DNA from: Sporosarcina sp. HYO08
Lineage (GTDB): Bacteria > Bacillota > Bacilli > Bacillales_A > Planococcaceae
DNA: 64,000 nucleotides
Assembly (NCBI RefSeq): GCF_001563475.1
Contig: NZ_LPUT01000012.1
Location: 186,001-250,000, forward strand
Reading direction: 5' to 3'
Shown: positions 26,281 to 34,271 of the stretch, piece after piece
Numbering within the stretch: position 1 is the first letter of the stretch
How the letters are laid out: each line of letters opens with the position of its first letter
The notes under the pieces: model-generated
Seen by the model: only the letters and a program-made list of their open reading frames with translations
Told to the model about the DNA's origin: nothing
Database searches by the model: none
Position numbers and translations under genes: made by a program

Positions 26281-26661
26281 ATGCCATTTTTTATCATTGC
26301 TGGGGCTGTTAATGCAGCTTTCGCTGTTGCGTTAGGGGCGTTCGGGGCGCATGCGCTTAAAGAGAGACTGTCCGAACGCTACTTAGCGATTTGGGAAACT
26401 GCCGTTCAATATCAAATGTTCCATTCGCTTGGTTTAGTCGCAATTGGAATTTTAATGAGCACGTCTTTAATGGGCGCAACAGCGCAGTTAAGCTGGGCGG
26501 GATATCTATTGCTGGCCGGCATTATCATTTTCTCGGGGAGCCTTTATGCGCTTTCTCTTTCTGGCGTTGGCATCCTCGGTGCGATTACGCCGATTGGCGG
26601 TGTAGCGTTCATCGCGGGATGGGTCATGCTCATTGTAGCGGCTGTCAAATTCACAAATTAG
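26281..26661 (+). CDS. ywdK: DUF423 membrane protein YwdK
   Basis: The 126-residue protein has four membrane helices and the DUF423 signatures GALGAFGAHALKERLS (as ALGAFGAHALKERLS at 17-31), QYQMFHSLGLVAIG and GSLYALSLSG...GAITPIGGVAFIAGW. The family is widespread and uncharacterised. AGGGGGAAGCGGGT precedes ATG 26281. It ends at a strong terminator. Confidence 0.88.
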   Translation: MPFFIIAGAVNAAFAVALGAFGAHALKERLSERYLAIWETAVQYQMFHSLGLVAIGILMSTSLMGATAQLSWAGYLLLAGIIIFSGSLYALSLSGVGILGAITPIGGVAFIAGWVMLIVAAVKFTN

Positions 26662-26662
26662 C

Positions 26663-26702
26663 AAAAAATCTTCCGTTCCAAATAGGAGACGGAAGATTTT
26701 TT
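26663..26702. terminator. Bidirectional terminator between ywdK and gerQ
   Basis: AAAAAATCTTCCGT and ACGGAAGATTTTTT are perfect complements around a 12-nt loop between two convergent genes. Confidence 0.9.
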
Positions 26703-26704
26703 GG

Positions 26705-27118
26705 TTATGGTTGCTGGTTAAAATATTCCACATCACCTTCAAATTCCGCAAAGTCAAAATAGATCATCGGAAATAGATAAGTGCGGCCCGTGTCGGATTC
26801 TTTTATGATAGCGTGATCGCGCCCAGCAGCTTCCACAACGCCTTTGACAGCTAAGGTGTTGATGCCACTTCTAAGGGCGTGTTCAAATGAAAAATGAAAA
26901 GTTCCGGGATTTCCGATGTTCAGGCGTAAAATGTTCTCAATGTATGATTGCTCGCGTGCGGGCGGGGCATACGGTGCGCCGAAAGGTATCCCTGGCATGG
27001 GTGCTGGTGTACCTCCAATGGGCACGCCTGGACTTGGAGGTCTCCCACTCGGAATTGTCACTGCCGGAGGTGTAATATGCTGGTTTTGTAGATTCGGGTT
27101 CCAATAGTATTGAACCAT
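26705..27118 (-). CDS. gerQ: Spore coat protein GerQ
   Basis: The 137-residue protein has a Tyr/Asn/Pro/Gly-rich N-terminus (PSGRPPSPGVPIGGTP) and a conserved C-terminal domain starting QSYIENILRLNIGNPGTFHFSFE. In B. subtilis GerQ is cross-linked into the coat by transglutaminase and is needed to place CwlJ. Here it is directly downstream of cwlJ with a 21-nt gap, which supports both calls. AGAGGAAAGGATG lies before the ATG. It would be made in the mother cell; no clear sporulation promoter was resolved. Confidence 0.92.
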   Translation of the reverse strand: MVQYYWNPNLQNQHITPPAVTIPSGRPPSPGVPIGGTPAPMPGIPFGAPYAPPAREQSYIENILRLNIGNPGTFHFSFEHALRSGINTLAVKGVVEAAGRDHAIIKESDTGRTYLFPMIYFDFAEFEGDVEYFNQQP

Positions 27119-27139
27119 TTCTTCATCCTTTCCTCTTTA

Positions 27140-27559
27140 TTAGACAGTAGGGCAGTCCGACACGGTAGGTTGAAAGAAGCAGTGTGACTTATATCTGCCT
27201 GTGTTCCATTGACCATACCACTGTGCCGGGCAATTCCCCGCAGGCATGAAAAACCATAAAGACCGGGTCGCAGGGTGGAAACGTTCGCCGGCAATGACGC
27301 GCCTTGCTAGTCTTTTGTCTTGTTCTCGGGCACGTTGATAAAAGTATCCCTTCGTCGTTGCTTCGAAACCGCCCGGGCGCTGGAAAACCATCTCCTGTAA
27401 TGTCCGAATGTCATTAAAATCAAGACAATCCGCTAAAACACGATTGACTCCAACATTTCCGACCATTAGCATGCCGAGCTCACCATCACCCTCCGCTTCC
27501 GCGCGCATTAATCGTGCGAGTAAATCGACATCTGCCCCGATATGCTTTATGACCGCCAC
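27140..27559 (-). CDS. cwlJ: Spore cortex-lytic enzyme CwlJ
   Basis: The 139-residue hydrolase_2-family protein is a cortex hydrolase activated by Ca-dipicolinate during germination. It carries the catalytic Glu in RLMRAEAEGDGELGMLMVGNVGVNR, FQRPGGFEA and RSLWFFMPAGNCP. There is no signal peptide, as expected for a coat-side protein. The GTG at 27559 has AAGGGGG 7 nt upstream; a longer frame reaching 27661 would read through the repeat at 27633-27683 and is rejected. Confidence 0.92.
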   Translation of the reverse strand: MAVIKHIGADVDLLARLMRAEAEGDGELGMLMVGNVGVNRVLADCLDFNDIRTLQEMVFQRPGGFEATTKGYFYQRAREQDKRLARRVIAGERFHPATRSLWFFMPAGNCPAQWYGQWNTGRYKSHCFFQPTVSDCPTV

Positions 27560-27632
27560 GGAAAAACCCCCTTCGCTTAACCATATGTAAAGAGAGAAAT
27601 GATCATGACTGCTAATGAAATAAAAGCAAAAA

Positions 27633-27683
27633 ATAGGGATTGTCCTAAAAGTGCCTGGCACTTTGTTTTAGGACAGCCCCTAT
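27633..27683. repeat. GTGCCTGGCAC palindrome element upstream of cwlJ
   Basis: The core AAGTGCCTGGCACTT is flanked by ATTGTCCTAAA and TTTAGGACAGCC, giving a long dyad. It lies between cwlJ and hemQ, both on the minus strand, and could terminate hemQ transcription. Confidence 0.75.
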
Positions 27684-27696
27684 CTTATGGATTAAA

Positions 27697-28458
27697 TTAA
27701 ATTGAGAAAAAGTCGGCTTTTTTGTCACCGTCTAAAATTGTACCGACGAAAAATGAGCCAAATTCGCCGTAACGTGCACTTACCTCGTCAAAGCGCATTT
27801 CATAAATGAGCTTTTTAAACTGTAGGACATCATCGGAAAATAGTGTAACGCCCCATTCGTAGTCGTCAAAACCGACGGAACCAGAAATAATTTGTTTTAC
27901 CTTGCCTGCGTAGCTGCGTCCAATCATGCCGTGACTGCGCATTAATTCTTTACGCTTGTCCATATCGAGCATGTACCAGTTATCTTCGCCATCGCGTTTT
28001 TTGTCCATCGGGTAGAAACAAATATATTGGTTGCGTGGTAATTCAGGATAGAGTCTTCCTCTTACGTAAGGGTTTTGATATGGATCTTCGTCAGACTCGC
28101 CTGCTAAGTAGTTTGATAGCTCTACAACGGAAACGTATGAATATGCAGGGATTGTATAATCTGCGATCGTCAATTTATTGAACTCTGCTTCCAATTGTTG
28201 AAGTTCATCCATTGTCGGACGCAATGTCATTAACATAAAATCGGCTTTTTGTCCGACAACTGTATAGAAAGCATGGCTTCCTGTCTTCTCATCATCTGCT
28301 TTTTGCAGTTTTTCTAAAAAAGCAAGAAACTCATCGACAGCCGTTTTTCGTTCTTCTTTAGAAAGTAATTTCCAAGATGCCCAATCCATCGAGCGCAAAT
28401 CATGTAATACATACCATCCATCAAGTGTAATAGCTGCTTCGTTCAATGCATTTGCCAC
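27697..28458 (-). CDS. hemQ: Coproheme decarboxylase (peroxide-dependent heme synthase)
   Basis: The 253-residue chlorite-dismutase-family enzyme converts coproheme III to heme b in the Gram-positive heme pathway. Features are [16 protein letters not shown] near the start, [12 protein letters not shown], the Tyr-containing [20 protein letters not shown] and the proximal His in [14 protein letters not shown]. It is divergent from pta, as in B. subtilis ywfI-pta. TAAGGAGTGGCAA lies before the ATG. Confidence 0.95.
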   Translation of the reverse strand: MANALNEAAITLDGWYVLHDLRSMDWASWKLLSKEERKTAVDEFLAFLEKLQKADDEKTGSHAFYTVVGQKADFMLMTLRPTMDELQQLEAEFNKLTIADYTIPAYSYVSVVELSNYLAGESDEDPYQNPYVRGRLYPELPRNQYICFYPMDKKRDGEDNWYMLDMDKRKELMRSHGMIGRSYAGKVKQIISGSVGFDDYEWGVTLFSDDVLQFKKLIYEMRFDEVSARYGEFGSFFVGTILDGDKKADFFSI

Positions 28459-28564
28459 TCCTTATAGTTGATTTCACCCTCAAGTTTAGCATACTGGCAT
28501 GGAAAAAGTTCTGAATACGCCCCGTTTTCATAAAAACGACATGAAGGCCTCTGAAAATTGAGGT

Positions 28565-28592
28565 TTGAAAGCTTTTTCGAATCATGTATGCT
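28565..28592 (+). promoter_or_regulatory. Promoter of pta
   Basis: TTGAAA (28565-28570) and TATGCT (28587-28592) with a 16-nt spacer, 46 nt before the pta start. The hemQ promoter must lie in the same 179-nt divergent gap. Confidence 0.5.
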
Positions 28593-28637
28593 AGAGGCAG
28601 CAAGAGAAAAGTATACAGAAGAAGGGGAGATTGACGG

Positions 28638-29609
28638 ATGGCGGATTTATTTAGCGGAATAAAGGAACGACTACATGGCAGCAAAAAAACAATCATTCTA
28701 CCGGAAGGAAATGACACGCGGGTCGTTGAAGCAGCCTCACGTCTTTATCAAGAAGGACTTGTGGAGCCCGTCCTGCTTGGGAATGAAGACGAAGTACGAA
28801 AAACTGCGGCCGAAGCCGGTGTCGAGCTAACAAATATTTCGATTATTAATCCTGCAAATGCACCCTATCTCGAGGAACTTGTTGAAAAGTTTGTGGAACG
28901 AAGAAAAGGCAAAGTGACAGTGGAACAAGCCCGCGAGCAATTGAAAGATGTTAACTACTTTGGTACGATGCTTATTTTCACAGGACGCGCAGACGGTCTT
29001 GTCAGCGGTGCGGCACATTCAACAGCGGATACGGTACGTCCCGCACTTCAAATTATTAAAACTAAACCTGGCGTGTCCAAGACAAGCGGCGCTTTTATTA
29101 TGATTAAAGGTGATGAGCGGCTTGTTTTTGCAGATTGTGCGATCACAGTGGCGCCAACATCTCAAGAGCTTGCTGAAATTGCTGTAGAAAGTGCAGAAAC
29201 TGCTAAGTCCTTTGGTATTGATCCCAAAATTGCACTCTTGTCATTTTCTACGAAAGGGTCCGCTGTAACTGAGGAAACACAAAAAGTAGCGGACGCGGTA
29301 TCGATTGCGAAAGAACTAGCACCTGAACTGCATCTTGATGGTGAATTTCAATTTGACGCCGCGTACGTCCCTGAAGTAGCGGCTAAAAAAGCACCCGGTT
29401 CACTTATTCAGGGCGATGCGAATGTTTTCGTATTTCCATCTTTGGAAGCGGGGAATATCGGCTATAAATTAACAGAGCGTCTCGGCGGTTATGAAGCAAT
29501 CGGACCAATTCTCCAAGGATTGAATGCGCCTGTTAATGACCTTTCTCGTGGCTGCTCTGCGGACGATGTGTACAAACTTTCTCTTATTACAGCTGCACAA
29601 AGTCTATAA
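28638..29609 (+). CDS. pta: Phosphate acetyltransferase
   Basis: The 323-residue enzyme interconverts acetyl-CoA and acetyl phosphate. It has the short, PTA_PTB-only form typical of Bacillus. Visible motifs are KKTIILPEGNDTRVVEAA, GLVSGAAHSTADTVRPALQ, SKTSGAFIM, FADCAITVAPTSQELAEIA and GEFQFDAA. AAGGGGAGATTGACGG precedes the ATG. The gene for lipoate transfer follows within 15 nt. Confidence 0.96.
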   Translation: MADLFSGIKERLHGSKKTIILPEGNDTRVVEAASRLYQEGLVEPVLLGNEDEVRKTAAEAGVELTNISIINPANAPYLEELVEKFVERRKGKVTVEQAREQLKDVNYFGTMLIFTGRADGLVSGAAHSTADTVRPALQIIKTKPGVSKTSGAFIMIKGDERLVFADCAITVAPTSQELAEIAVESAETAKSFGIDPKIALLSFSTKGSAVTEETQKVADAVSIAKELAPELHLDGEFQFDAAYVPEVAAKKAPGSLIQGDANVFVFPSLEAGNIGYKLTERLGGYEAIGPILQGLNAPVNDLSRGCSADDVYKLSLITAAQSL

Positions 29610-29624
29610 AGTCAGGTGAAGAAC

Positions 29625-30467
29625 ATGTGGAACACTGAATTCATATTGAGCAAACCTAGCTGGCGGTGGATCGACGACTCGATTGCTGCCCGCGGGCGAT
29701 CGGCGTTGGAATCATTTGCCGCAGATGATACATTATGTCATCTTGTCGGACAGCAAATGAGTCCTTCGACAGTTCGATCATGGGTACATGGCAAAACGAT
29801 TGTCCTTGGGATCCAAGACCATCGACTGCCTCATATTGAAAAGGCAACTTCTTATCTTGAGCAAGAAGGTTATCGTGTCATCGTACGTAATTCTGGCGGG
29901 CTGGCCGTCGTTTTGGACGAGGGCGTTTTGAACTTATCAATCGTTCTGTCAGAACAAGGCTCTTCTATTGATATTCCAGAAGGGTATGAGGCGATGCTGG
30001 CATTTGTTAGAATGCTATTTCCGGAAGCTGGCGATCGTATTCAGGCGTATGAAATTGTAGGTTCCTATTGTCCGGGTTCCTACGATCTTAGCATCGATGG
30101 ACGAAAGTTTGCGGGCATTTCTCAGCGCAGGCTTCGCCAGGGAATCGCGGTACAAGTGTATTTATGCGTCGAAGGAAGCGGATCGGAACGGGCGAAGATC
30201 ATTCAAGAGATGTATAACATTGGCTTGGCGGGGGAGGAAACAAAATTTCGGTACCCATCGATTGAGCCGACAGTTATGGCGTCTCTATCAGATCTGTTGG
30301 ACATGCCATTAACGGTTAGTGATGTTGTCATCCGTACACAGCTTTTGCTGCGCAATTTAGCGGAAGACATCGTTATGGAGGGCTTTAATTCAGAGGAAAT
30401 GGAGCTGTATGCCTTCTATTTGCAACGCGTCGTTGAAAGAAATCAAAAGATGCTAGCGCAGGCGTAG
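29625..30467 (+). CDS. lipL: Octanoyl-[GcvH]:protein N-octanoyltransferase
   Basis: The 280-residue BPL/LplA-family protein moves octanoyl groups from GcvH to E2 subunits in the Bacillus lipoate relay. RNSGGLAVVLDEGVLNLS near 88, the catalytic Cys149 in IVGSYCPGSYDLSIDGRKFAGISQRR and Lys161 fit LipL. Gene order pta-lipL is that of B. subtilis pta-ywfL region. ATG 29625 lies 6 nt after AGGTGA; the in-frame GTG 29616 is inside that site. Confidence 0.92.
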   Translation: MWNTEFILSKPSWRWIDDSIAARGRSALESFAADDTLCHLVGQQMSPSTVRSWVHGKTIVLGIQDHRLPHIEKATSYLEQEGYRVIVRNSGGLAVVLDEGVLNLSIVLSEQGSSIDIPEGYEAMLAFVRMLFPEAGDRIQAYEIVGSYCPGSYDLSIDGRKFAGISQRRLRQGIAVQVYLCVEGSGSERAKIIQEMYNIGLAGEETKFRYPSIEPTVMASLSDLLDMPLTVSDVVIRTQLLLRNLAEDIVMEGFNSEEMELYAFYLQRVVERNQKMLAQA

Positions 30468-30480
30468 ACAACTAAAAAGG

Positions 30481-30515
30481 AAAAACCACCAATCAATGGT
30501 TGATCGGTGGTTTTT
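30481..30515. terminator. Bidirectional terminator between lipL and rsfA
   Basis: AAAAACCACC and GGTGGTTTTT pair around a 15-nt loop. The right arm encodes the last codons of rsfA. Confidence 0.8.
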
Positions 30516-31128
30516 CTGTTACAAGATTGCCATTTGGTTCCATAGTGAATACCGGGGCTGTACGCTCCTCTTCATCATTGAGCGTAACGAGACGGCGAGC
30601 GCGATTCATAATTTGTACGAACTGCTCGTAATCTTCACGCAGCATAAGATTCTCGTGTTTTAACTTTTCAACTTCTTTTTCCAACTGTTCCACTTTATCG
30701 TTCGCGATTTTAGCAGTTTGCTTCCAACGCAAAGATTCATTATCGCCTGCACCCGAATGATGCATGCGAACGAGATAGGCAATTACGGTATCCAGGGACA
30801 ATGACGACAATGGAATCGCTACTTTATGGTCATCCTCCGAACCCTGGGCAGGGTTGTACAGTTGTTGTCCGCGCCTTTTAAAGTCTTTGCCGAGTACGCG
30901 CATTGCTTGTTTGCGTTCTTTTTTCGCGTCTGCAAGCTCTTTTTCATAGTCGCGTCTGACAACAGCGTTCCATCTAAATCCACATGCGGCGGCCGTTCGG
31001 TTTAGTGCATCTCCAACTTCTTCAAAAGCACTCAGTTGCGTACTGCCTTCACGAACATGTCGCAACACCGTCTCTGCCAGTAAAATATCATTTTCTTCAG
31101 TCCAAGCATCCTGTCTAACTTTCACCAT
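30493..31128 (-). CDS. rsfA: Prespore-specific regulator RsfA
   Basis: The 211-residue protein has an N-terminal Myb/SANT-like domain ([39 protein letters not shown]) and a leucine-heptad coiled coil near 145-185 ([21 protein letters not shown]). In B. subtilis RsfA adjusts SigF-dependent transcription in the forespore. GGAGG lies 7 nt before ATG 31128. An upstream gap contains the palindrome GTGTCGACAC (31172-31181), possibly a binding site. Confidence 0.9.
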   Translation of the reverse strand: MVKVRQDAWTEENDILLAETVLRHVREGSTQLSAFEEVGDALNRTAAACGFRWNAVVRRDYEKELADAKKERKQAMRVLGKDFKRRGQQLYNPAQGSEDDHKVAIPLSSLSLDTVIAYLVRMHHSGAGDNESLRWKQTAKIANDKVEQLEKEVEKLKHENLMLREDYEQFVQIMNRARRLVTLNDEEERTAPVFTMEPNGNLVTEKPPINH

Positions 31129-31269
31129 TTCCGTGCCTCCTGCCATATACATAGTCTTTTTCTTACGGTTAGTGTCGACACGTTGCGGGACTTTTATTCA
31201 AAGAAAAAAGTAAACTATCTTTTTTTCCAGTAAATGAACACATTGTTTACGATTTCACAAGACGTTTTT

Positions 31270-31278
31270 TGCTATAAT
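31270..31278 (+). promoter_or_regulatory. Extended -10 promoter of ywfO
   Basis: TGCTATAAT is a TGn-extended -10 hexamer, 33 nt before the ATG at 31312. No good -35 is present 17 nt upstream, which is common for extended -10 promoters. Confidence 0.5.
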
Positions 31279-31311
31279 TGAAGGACTGACGTTATGGAGG
31301 TGTATTGGTTC

Positions 31312-32610
31312 ATGGCTTATAAAGATCAAAAATTAGTCGAAGAAAAGGTGTTTAAAGATCCAGTGCACCGCTACATCCACGTACGCGATCAAGTCATTTG
31401 GGATGTCATTGGGACACGTGAATTCCAGCGGTTGCGCCGTATTAAACAGCTTGGCACAACGTATCTCGTTTTTCATGGAGCAGAGCATAGTCGCTTCCAT
31501 CATTCACTCGGCGTCTACGAAATTGTTCGGCGGATTATTGACGATAGCTTTAGTCGCAGACCGGAATGGAACCATGAAGAACGCCTCGTGACATTATGCG
31601 CAGCTTTGCTGCATGATCTTGGACATGGGCCATTTTCGCATGCGTTTGAGAAAGTCTTTCATCTCGATCATGAACAATTCACGCAAGGGATCTTGTTAGG
31701 CGATACAGAAGTGAATGCAGTACTTCAAAAAGTTTCCGCGGATTTTCCGCAAAAAGTAGCAGACGTCATTGGAAAAACGTATCCGGACAAGCTTGTCGTC
31801 AGCCTCATTTCGAGTCAAATTGATGCGGATCGTATGGATTATTTGCAACGGGATGCGTATTTTACAGGTGTTTCATATGGCCATTTTGATATGGAGAGAA
31901 TTTTACGTGTCATGCGGCCCGCCGAAGAACAAGCGGTGATTAAGTATAGCGGCATGCATGCGGTGGAAGATTATATTATGAGCCGTTACCAAATGTACTG
32001 GCAAGTATATTTTCACCCAGTTTCTCGCAGTGCGGAAGTAATTTTAATGAAAATTTTACATCGGGCGAAAGATCTCTACAATAATGGGTATGTATTTTCA
32101 CAAGAGCCGGTTCACTTCCGCTCGTTTTTTGATCGGACATTTAAGCTAGAAGACTATATTGCGCTGGATGAAAGTATTTTACTAACTTATTTCCAGCTTT
32201 GGATGAAAGAAAATGACCGTATATTAGCAGACTTATGTAGTCGTTTTATCAATCGAAATTTATTTCAATACGCGGAATTTGATCCTGCGACAGAATATCG
32301 AAAAATTGGGGAGCTGGAGCAATTGTTTCGGGAAGCGGGGATCGATCCGGAATATTATTTAGTGACGGATTCATCATCGGATTTGCCGTATGATTTTTAT
32401 CGGCCTGGTGAAGAAAATGAACGATTACCGATCTATTTGCAAATGCCAAATGGTGAGCTGAGTGAGTTGTCTCGTTCGTCTGATATTGTAGATGCCATTT
32501 CCGGCAAACGCCGGACAGATCATAAAATCTATTTCCCCAAGGATGTATTGGAAGAAGGGAAAGAGGGGAATCCACTCTTTGAACGGATTTTAGCGTTATT
32601 GAAGAAGTAG
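31312..32610 (+). CDS. ywfO: HD-domain phosphohydrolase YwfO
   Basis: The 432-residue HD-superfamily protein has the metal-binding elements HSRFHHSLGVYE and ALLHDLGHGPFSHAFE, then SQIDADRMDYLQRDAYFTGV. Homologues are dGTPase/SAMHD1-like nucleotide phosphohydrolases. B. subtilis YwfO begins with the same MAY..QKL.EEKVFKDPVHRYIHV pattern, which fixes the start at ATG 31312. The exact substrate is not settled by sequence. ywgA follows within 15 nt. Confidence 0.92.
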   Translation: MAYKDQKLVEEKVFKDPVHRYIHVRDQVIWDVIGTREFQRLRRIKQLGTTYLVFHGAEHSRFHHSLGVYEIVRRIIDDSFSRRPEWNHEERLVTLCAALLHDLGHGPFSHAFEKVFHLDHEQFTQGILLGDTEVNAVLQKVSADFPQKVADVIGKTYPDKLVVSLISSQIDADRMDYLQRDAYFTGVSYGHFDMERILRVMRPAEEQAVIKYSGMHAVEDYIMSRYQMYWQVYFHPVSRSAEVILMKILHRAKDLYNNGYVFSQEPVHFRSFFDRTFKLEDYIALDESILLTYFQLWMKENDRILADLCSRFINRNLFQYAEFDPATEYRKIGELEQLFREAGIDPEYYLVTDSSSDLPYDFYRPGEENERLPIYLQMPNGELSELSRSSDIVDAISGKRRTDHKIYFPKDVLEEGKEGNPLFERILALLKK

Positions 32611-32625
32611 AAGGGAGTGGCTCGC

Positions 32626-33132
32626 ATGTTACAAGAACATGCTAAAATTGTTCAATTCATTTCATTGGCCAATGAAGTGAATGGCAGAAAAAAGCTTCAA
32701 AAAATGGTTTATATCGCAAAAAAAATGCATTTTTCATTCGCGGAAAAATATGAGCTGCATATGTACGGTCCTTATTCAGAAGAGTTAACATTACGTGTAG
32801 AAGAACTTTGCGAGATGGGATTTTTGGCTGAGCGCTGTACGGATAAAGGCTCTTATGTCCAATATCATTACCATGTGACGAATGAGGGGACGAGCTTTCT
32901 AGAAACCGCTGATGCGCCGCATGACATGCTCGGGGCCTGTATAGAATTGCTCAATGGAAAGAGCGCTAGATTTCTTGAGCTTGTGTCTACATTGCTTTAT
33001 TTTGATCATCTTGAAAAGGATGAGCAAGTTGAAAAAGTACGCATCGTGAAAAGTAAATTGAATTTCTCGGATGAGGAAATGGACAATGCTTTTGCATTTA
33101 TCGATGAGTTGGAAAAGGTATCTGTCCAGTGA
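32626..33132 (+). CDS. ywgA: YwgA family protein
   Basis: The 168-residue protein resembles YwgA of Bacillus: KLQKMVYIAKKMHF, YGPYSEELTLRVEELCEMGFL and a C-terminal helical part. The fold resembles the SocA/YozE-like winged-helix antitoxin group (KLQKLxYxxxxxY...YGP), but no toxin partner is near. Function unknown. AAGGGAG lies 8 nt before ATG 32626. Order ywfO-ywgA is conserved. Confidence 0.85.
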   Translation: MLQEHAKIVQFISLANEVNGRKKLQKMVYIAKKMHFSFAEKYELHMYGPYSEELTLRVEELCEMGFLAERCTDKGSYVQYHYHVTNEGTSFLETADAPHDMLGACIELLNGKSARFLELVSTLLYFDHLEKDEQVEKVRIVKSKLNFSDEEMDNAFAFIDELEKVSVQ

Positions 33133-33148
33133 GATGATGTACATAAAA

Positions 33149-33204
33149 AAGGTTGGGTTGTCCTAAAACAAAGTGCCAGGCACTTCTAGGACAGCCTCAA
33201 CCTT
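33149..33204. repeat. GTGCCAGGCAC palindrome element, likely bidirectional terminator
   Basis: AAGGTTGGGTTGTCCTA pairs with TAGGACAGCCTCAACCTT, and the loop holds AAGTGCCAGGCACTT, itself a palindrome. It lies between the convergent ywgA and ywhB genes. Confidence 0.75.
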
Positions 33205-33215
33205 AATGTGACTGA

Positions 33216-33401
33216 TTACTGGTCACTCATCCGCTTTCCACCGCTTGCGTAATGATTTTTTGCCATTTCTTCAATGACAATCGAGATGGCCTCGCGCTTT
33301 GCACCAATCGTTTCCACCAATACATCGGTTACTTGTTCGCAAAGTGCTCTTTTTTGTTCGTCTGTACGTCCTTCTAGCATTTTGACAGTTACAATCGGCA
33401 T
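33216..33401 (-). CDS. ywhB: 4-oxalocrotonate tautomerase-family protein
   Basis: The 61-residue protein has the catalytic N-terminal Pro after the initiator Met (MPIVTVKMLEGRTDEQKRAL) and the family pattern TDVLVETIGAKREAISIVIEEM. Members form small hexamers that tautomerise 2-hydroxymuconate-like acids; the cellular role in Bacillus is unclear. AAAGGGGGATTTAAC stands before the ATG, and a longer upstream frame is not credible because Pro2 must become the N-terminus. Confidence 0.93.
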   Translation of the reverse strand: MPIVTVKMLEGRTDEQKRALCEQVTDVLVETIGAKREAISIVIEEMAKNHYASGGKRMSDQ

Positions 33402-33470
33402 GTTAAATCCCCCTTTTTCATAATTTTTCGGTATAGTACAATATGATAGCAGAATGGGAGGTAAGTGAGA

Positions 33471-33998
33471 ATGACAAATGAGGAGAAACCAAAACAAAAA
33501 TTGAGTTTCACAATTATTAAAGACGATCCGACAGACGGTCACGGTGGTTTCGGAATCGGATCATTGTCACTGGAAAATGTATCGCCTGTCATCATTGATG
33601 TGGAAGAAGGTGTTGCGCGAATTGAAATTGGTGCAATGCATGCGAGAAGCGATACAGAGCGTGGCATTAAATTTACAACGAGCCGCGCGGATTCTGAAGG
33701 TGGAAAACCTTACTGGCTCGTTTGGGTCACGATTGACTTTAAGGAGGAAGGGCCGTACTATGCGGGCGTTACTGCCTGTGAAATGGTCGTCAACCGTGAA
33801 AAGCGACGTGGCTATAAAATACTCGCCGACCATGTAAATAAAATGGATAAGTCCATGAAGCGGCAAATTATCGTTGAGCAGATGGATGATCGCTCGAAAC
33901 GGATATTGGCGGAGTTTTTATCTGGCCATAATCAGGAAATGTGGGATCGCAGTGAGCCTAAATTGCATGCGGATCTAGAAGTTTCCGATAATATATGA
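33471..33998 (+). CDS. ywhD: YwhD family protein
   Basis: The 175-residue protein matches YwhD of Bacillales: FTIIKDDPTDGHGGFGIGSLS, GAMHARSDTERGIKFTT and KPYWLVWVTIDF. Function unknown. ATG 33471 lies 9 nt after GGGAGG; the in-frame GTG 33465 is too close to it. It sits beside ywhB and pbpG as in B. subtilis. Confidence 0.88.
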   Translation: MTNEEKPKQKLSFTIIKDDPTDGHGGFGIGSLSLENVSPVIIDVEEGVARIEIGAMHARSDTERGIKFTTSRADSEGGKPYWLVWVTIDFKEEGPYYAGVTACEMVVNREKRRGYKILADHVNKMDKSMKRQIIVEQMDDRSKRILAEFLSGHNQEMWDRSEPKLHADLEVSDNI

Positions 33999-34179
33999 CG
34001 GAAATATGACAAATACAGCAAAGATTCGCTTTCGAGGTTGAATGCCTGCATAAAAGGAAGTACACTAAAATTAGCTTGCGATTGTAAGCTAGGACAATCG
34101 GGAAAACGCTTCCGCAGTTGAATTCTACATCATTCCAACCCAAGCATGATGCAAGGATTCACCAAAAGCGCAACCCGGT

Positions 34180-34225
34180 AAAAAAGCTTTCCGGTCTGAA
34201 GGAATTCAGAGAGGAAAGCTTTTTT
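34180..34225. terminator. Bidirectional terminator between ywhD and pbpG
   Basis: AAAAAAGCTTTCC and GGAAAGCTTTTTT pair around a 20-nt loop. Of the 273-nt gap 33999-34271, this hairpin and the short palindrome at 34253 are the only structure seen. Confidence 0.85.
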
Positions 34226-34252
34226 GATATGTTTCGAATATCTGTGGGCAAC

Positions 34253-34267
34253 GGTGCCAGGCACTCG
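34253..34267. repeat. Isolated GTGCCAGGCAC palindrome
   Basis: GGTGCCAGGCACTCG is a core-only member of the dispersed palindrome family, just past the pbpG stop codon. Confidence 0.6.
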
Positions 34268-34271
34268 CTAG

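Noticed and set aside
26391-26762. Second-frame open reading frame across ywdK and the following terminator
   Set aside because: Runs through a perfect terminator hairpin and is out of frame with the conserved DUF423 protein.
27560-27661. Extended N-terminus of cwlJ
   Set aside because: It would run into the palindromic element. AAGGGGG and GTG 27559 give the normal CwlJ length without it.
31172-31181. Palindrome GTGTCGACAC upstream of rsfA
   Set aside because: A single 10-bp palindrome without a second copy or a known regulator; too weak to call an operator.
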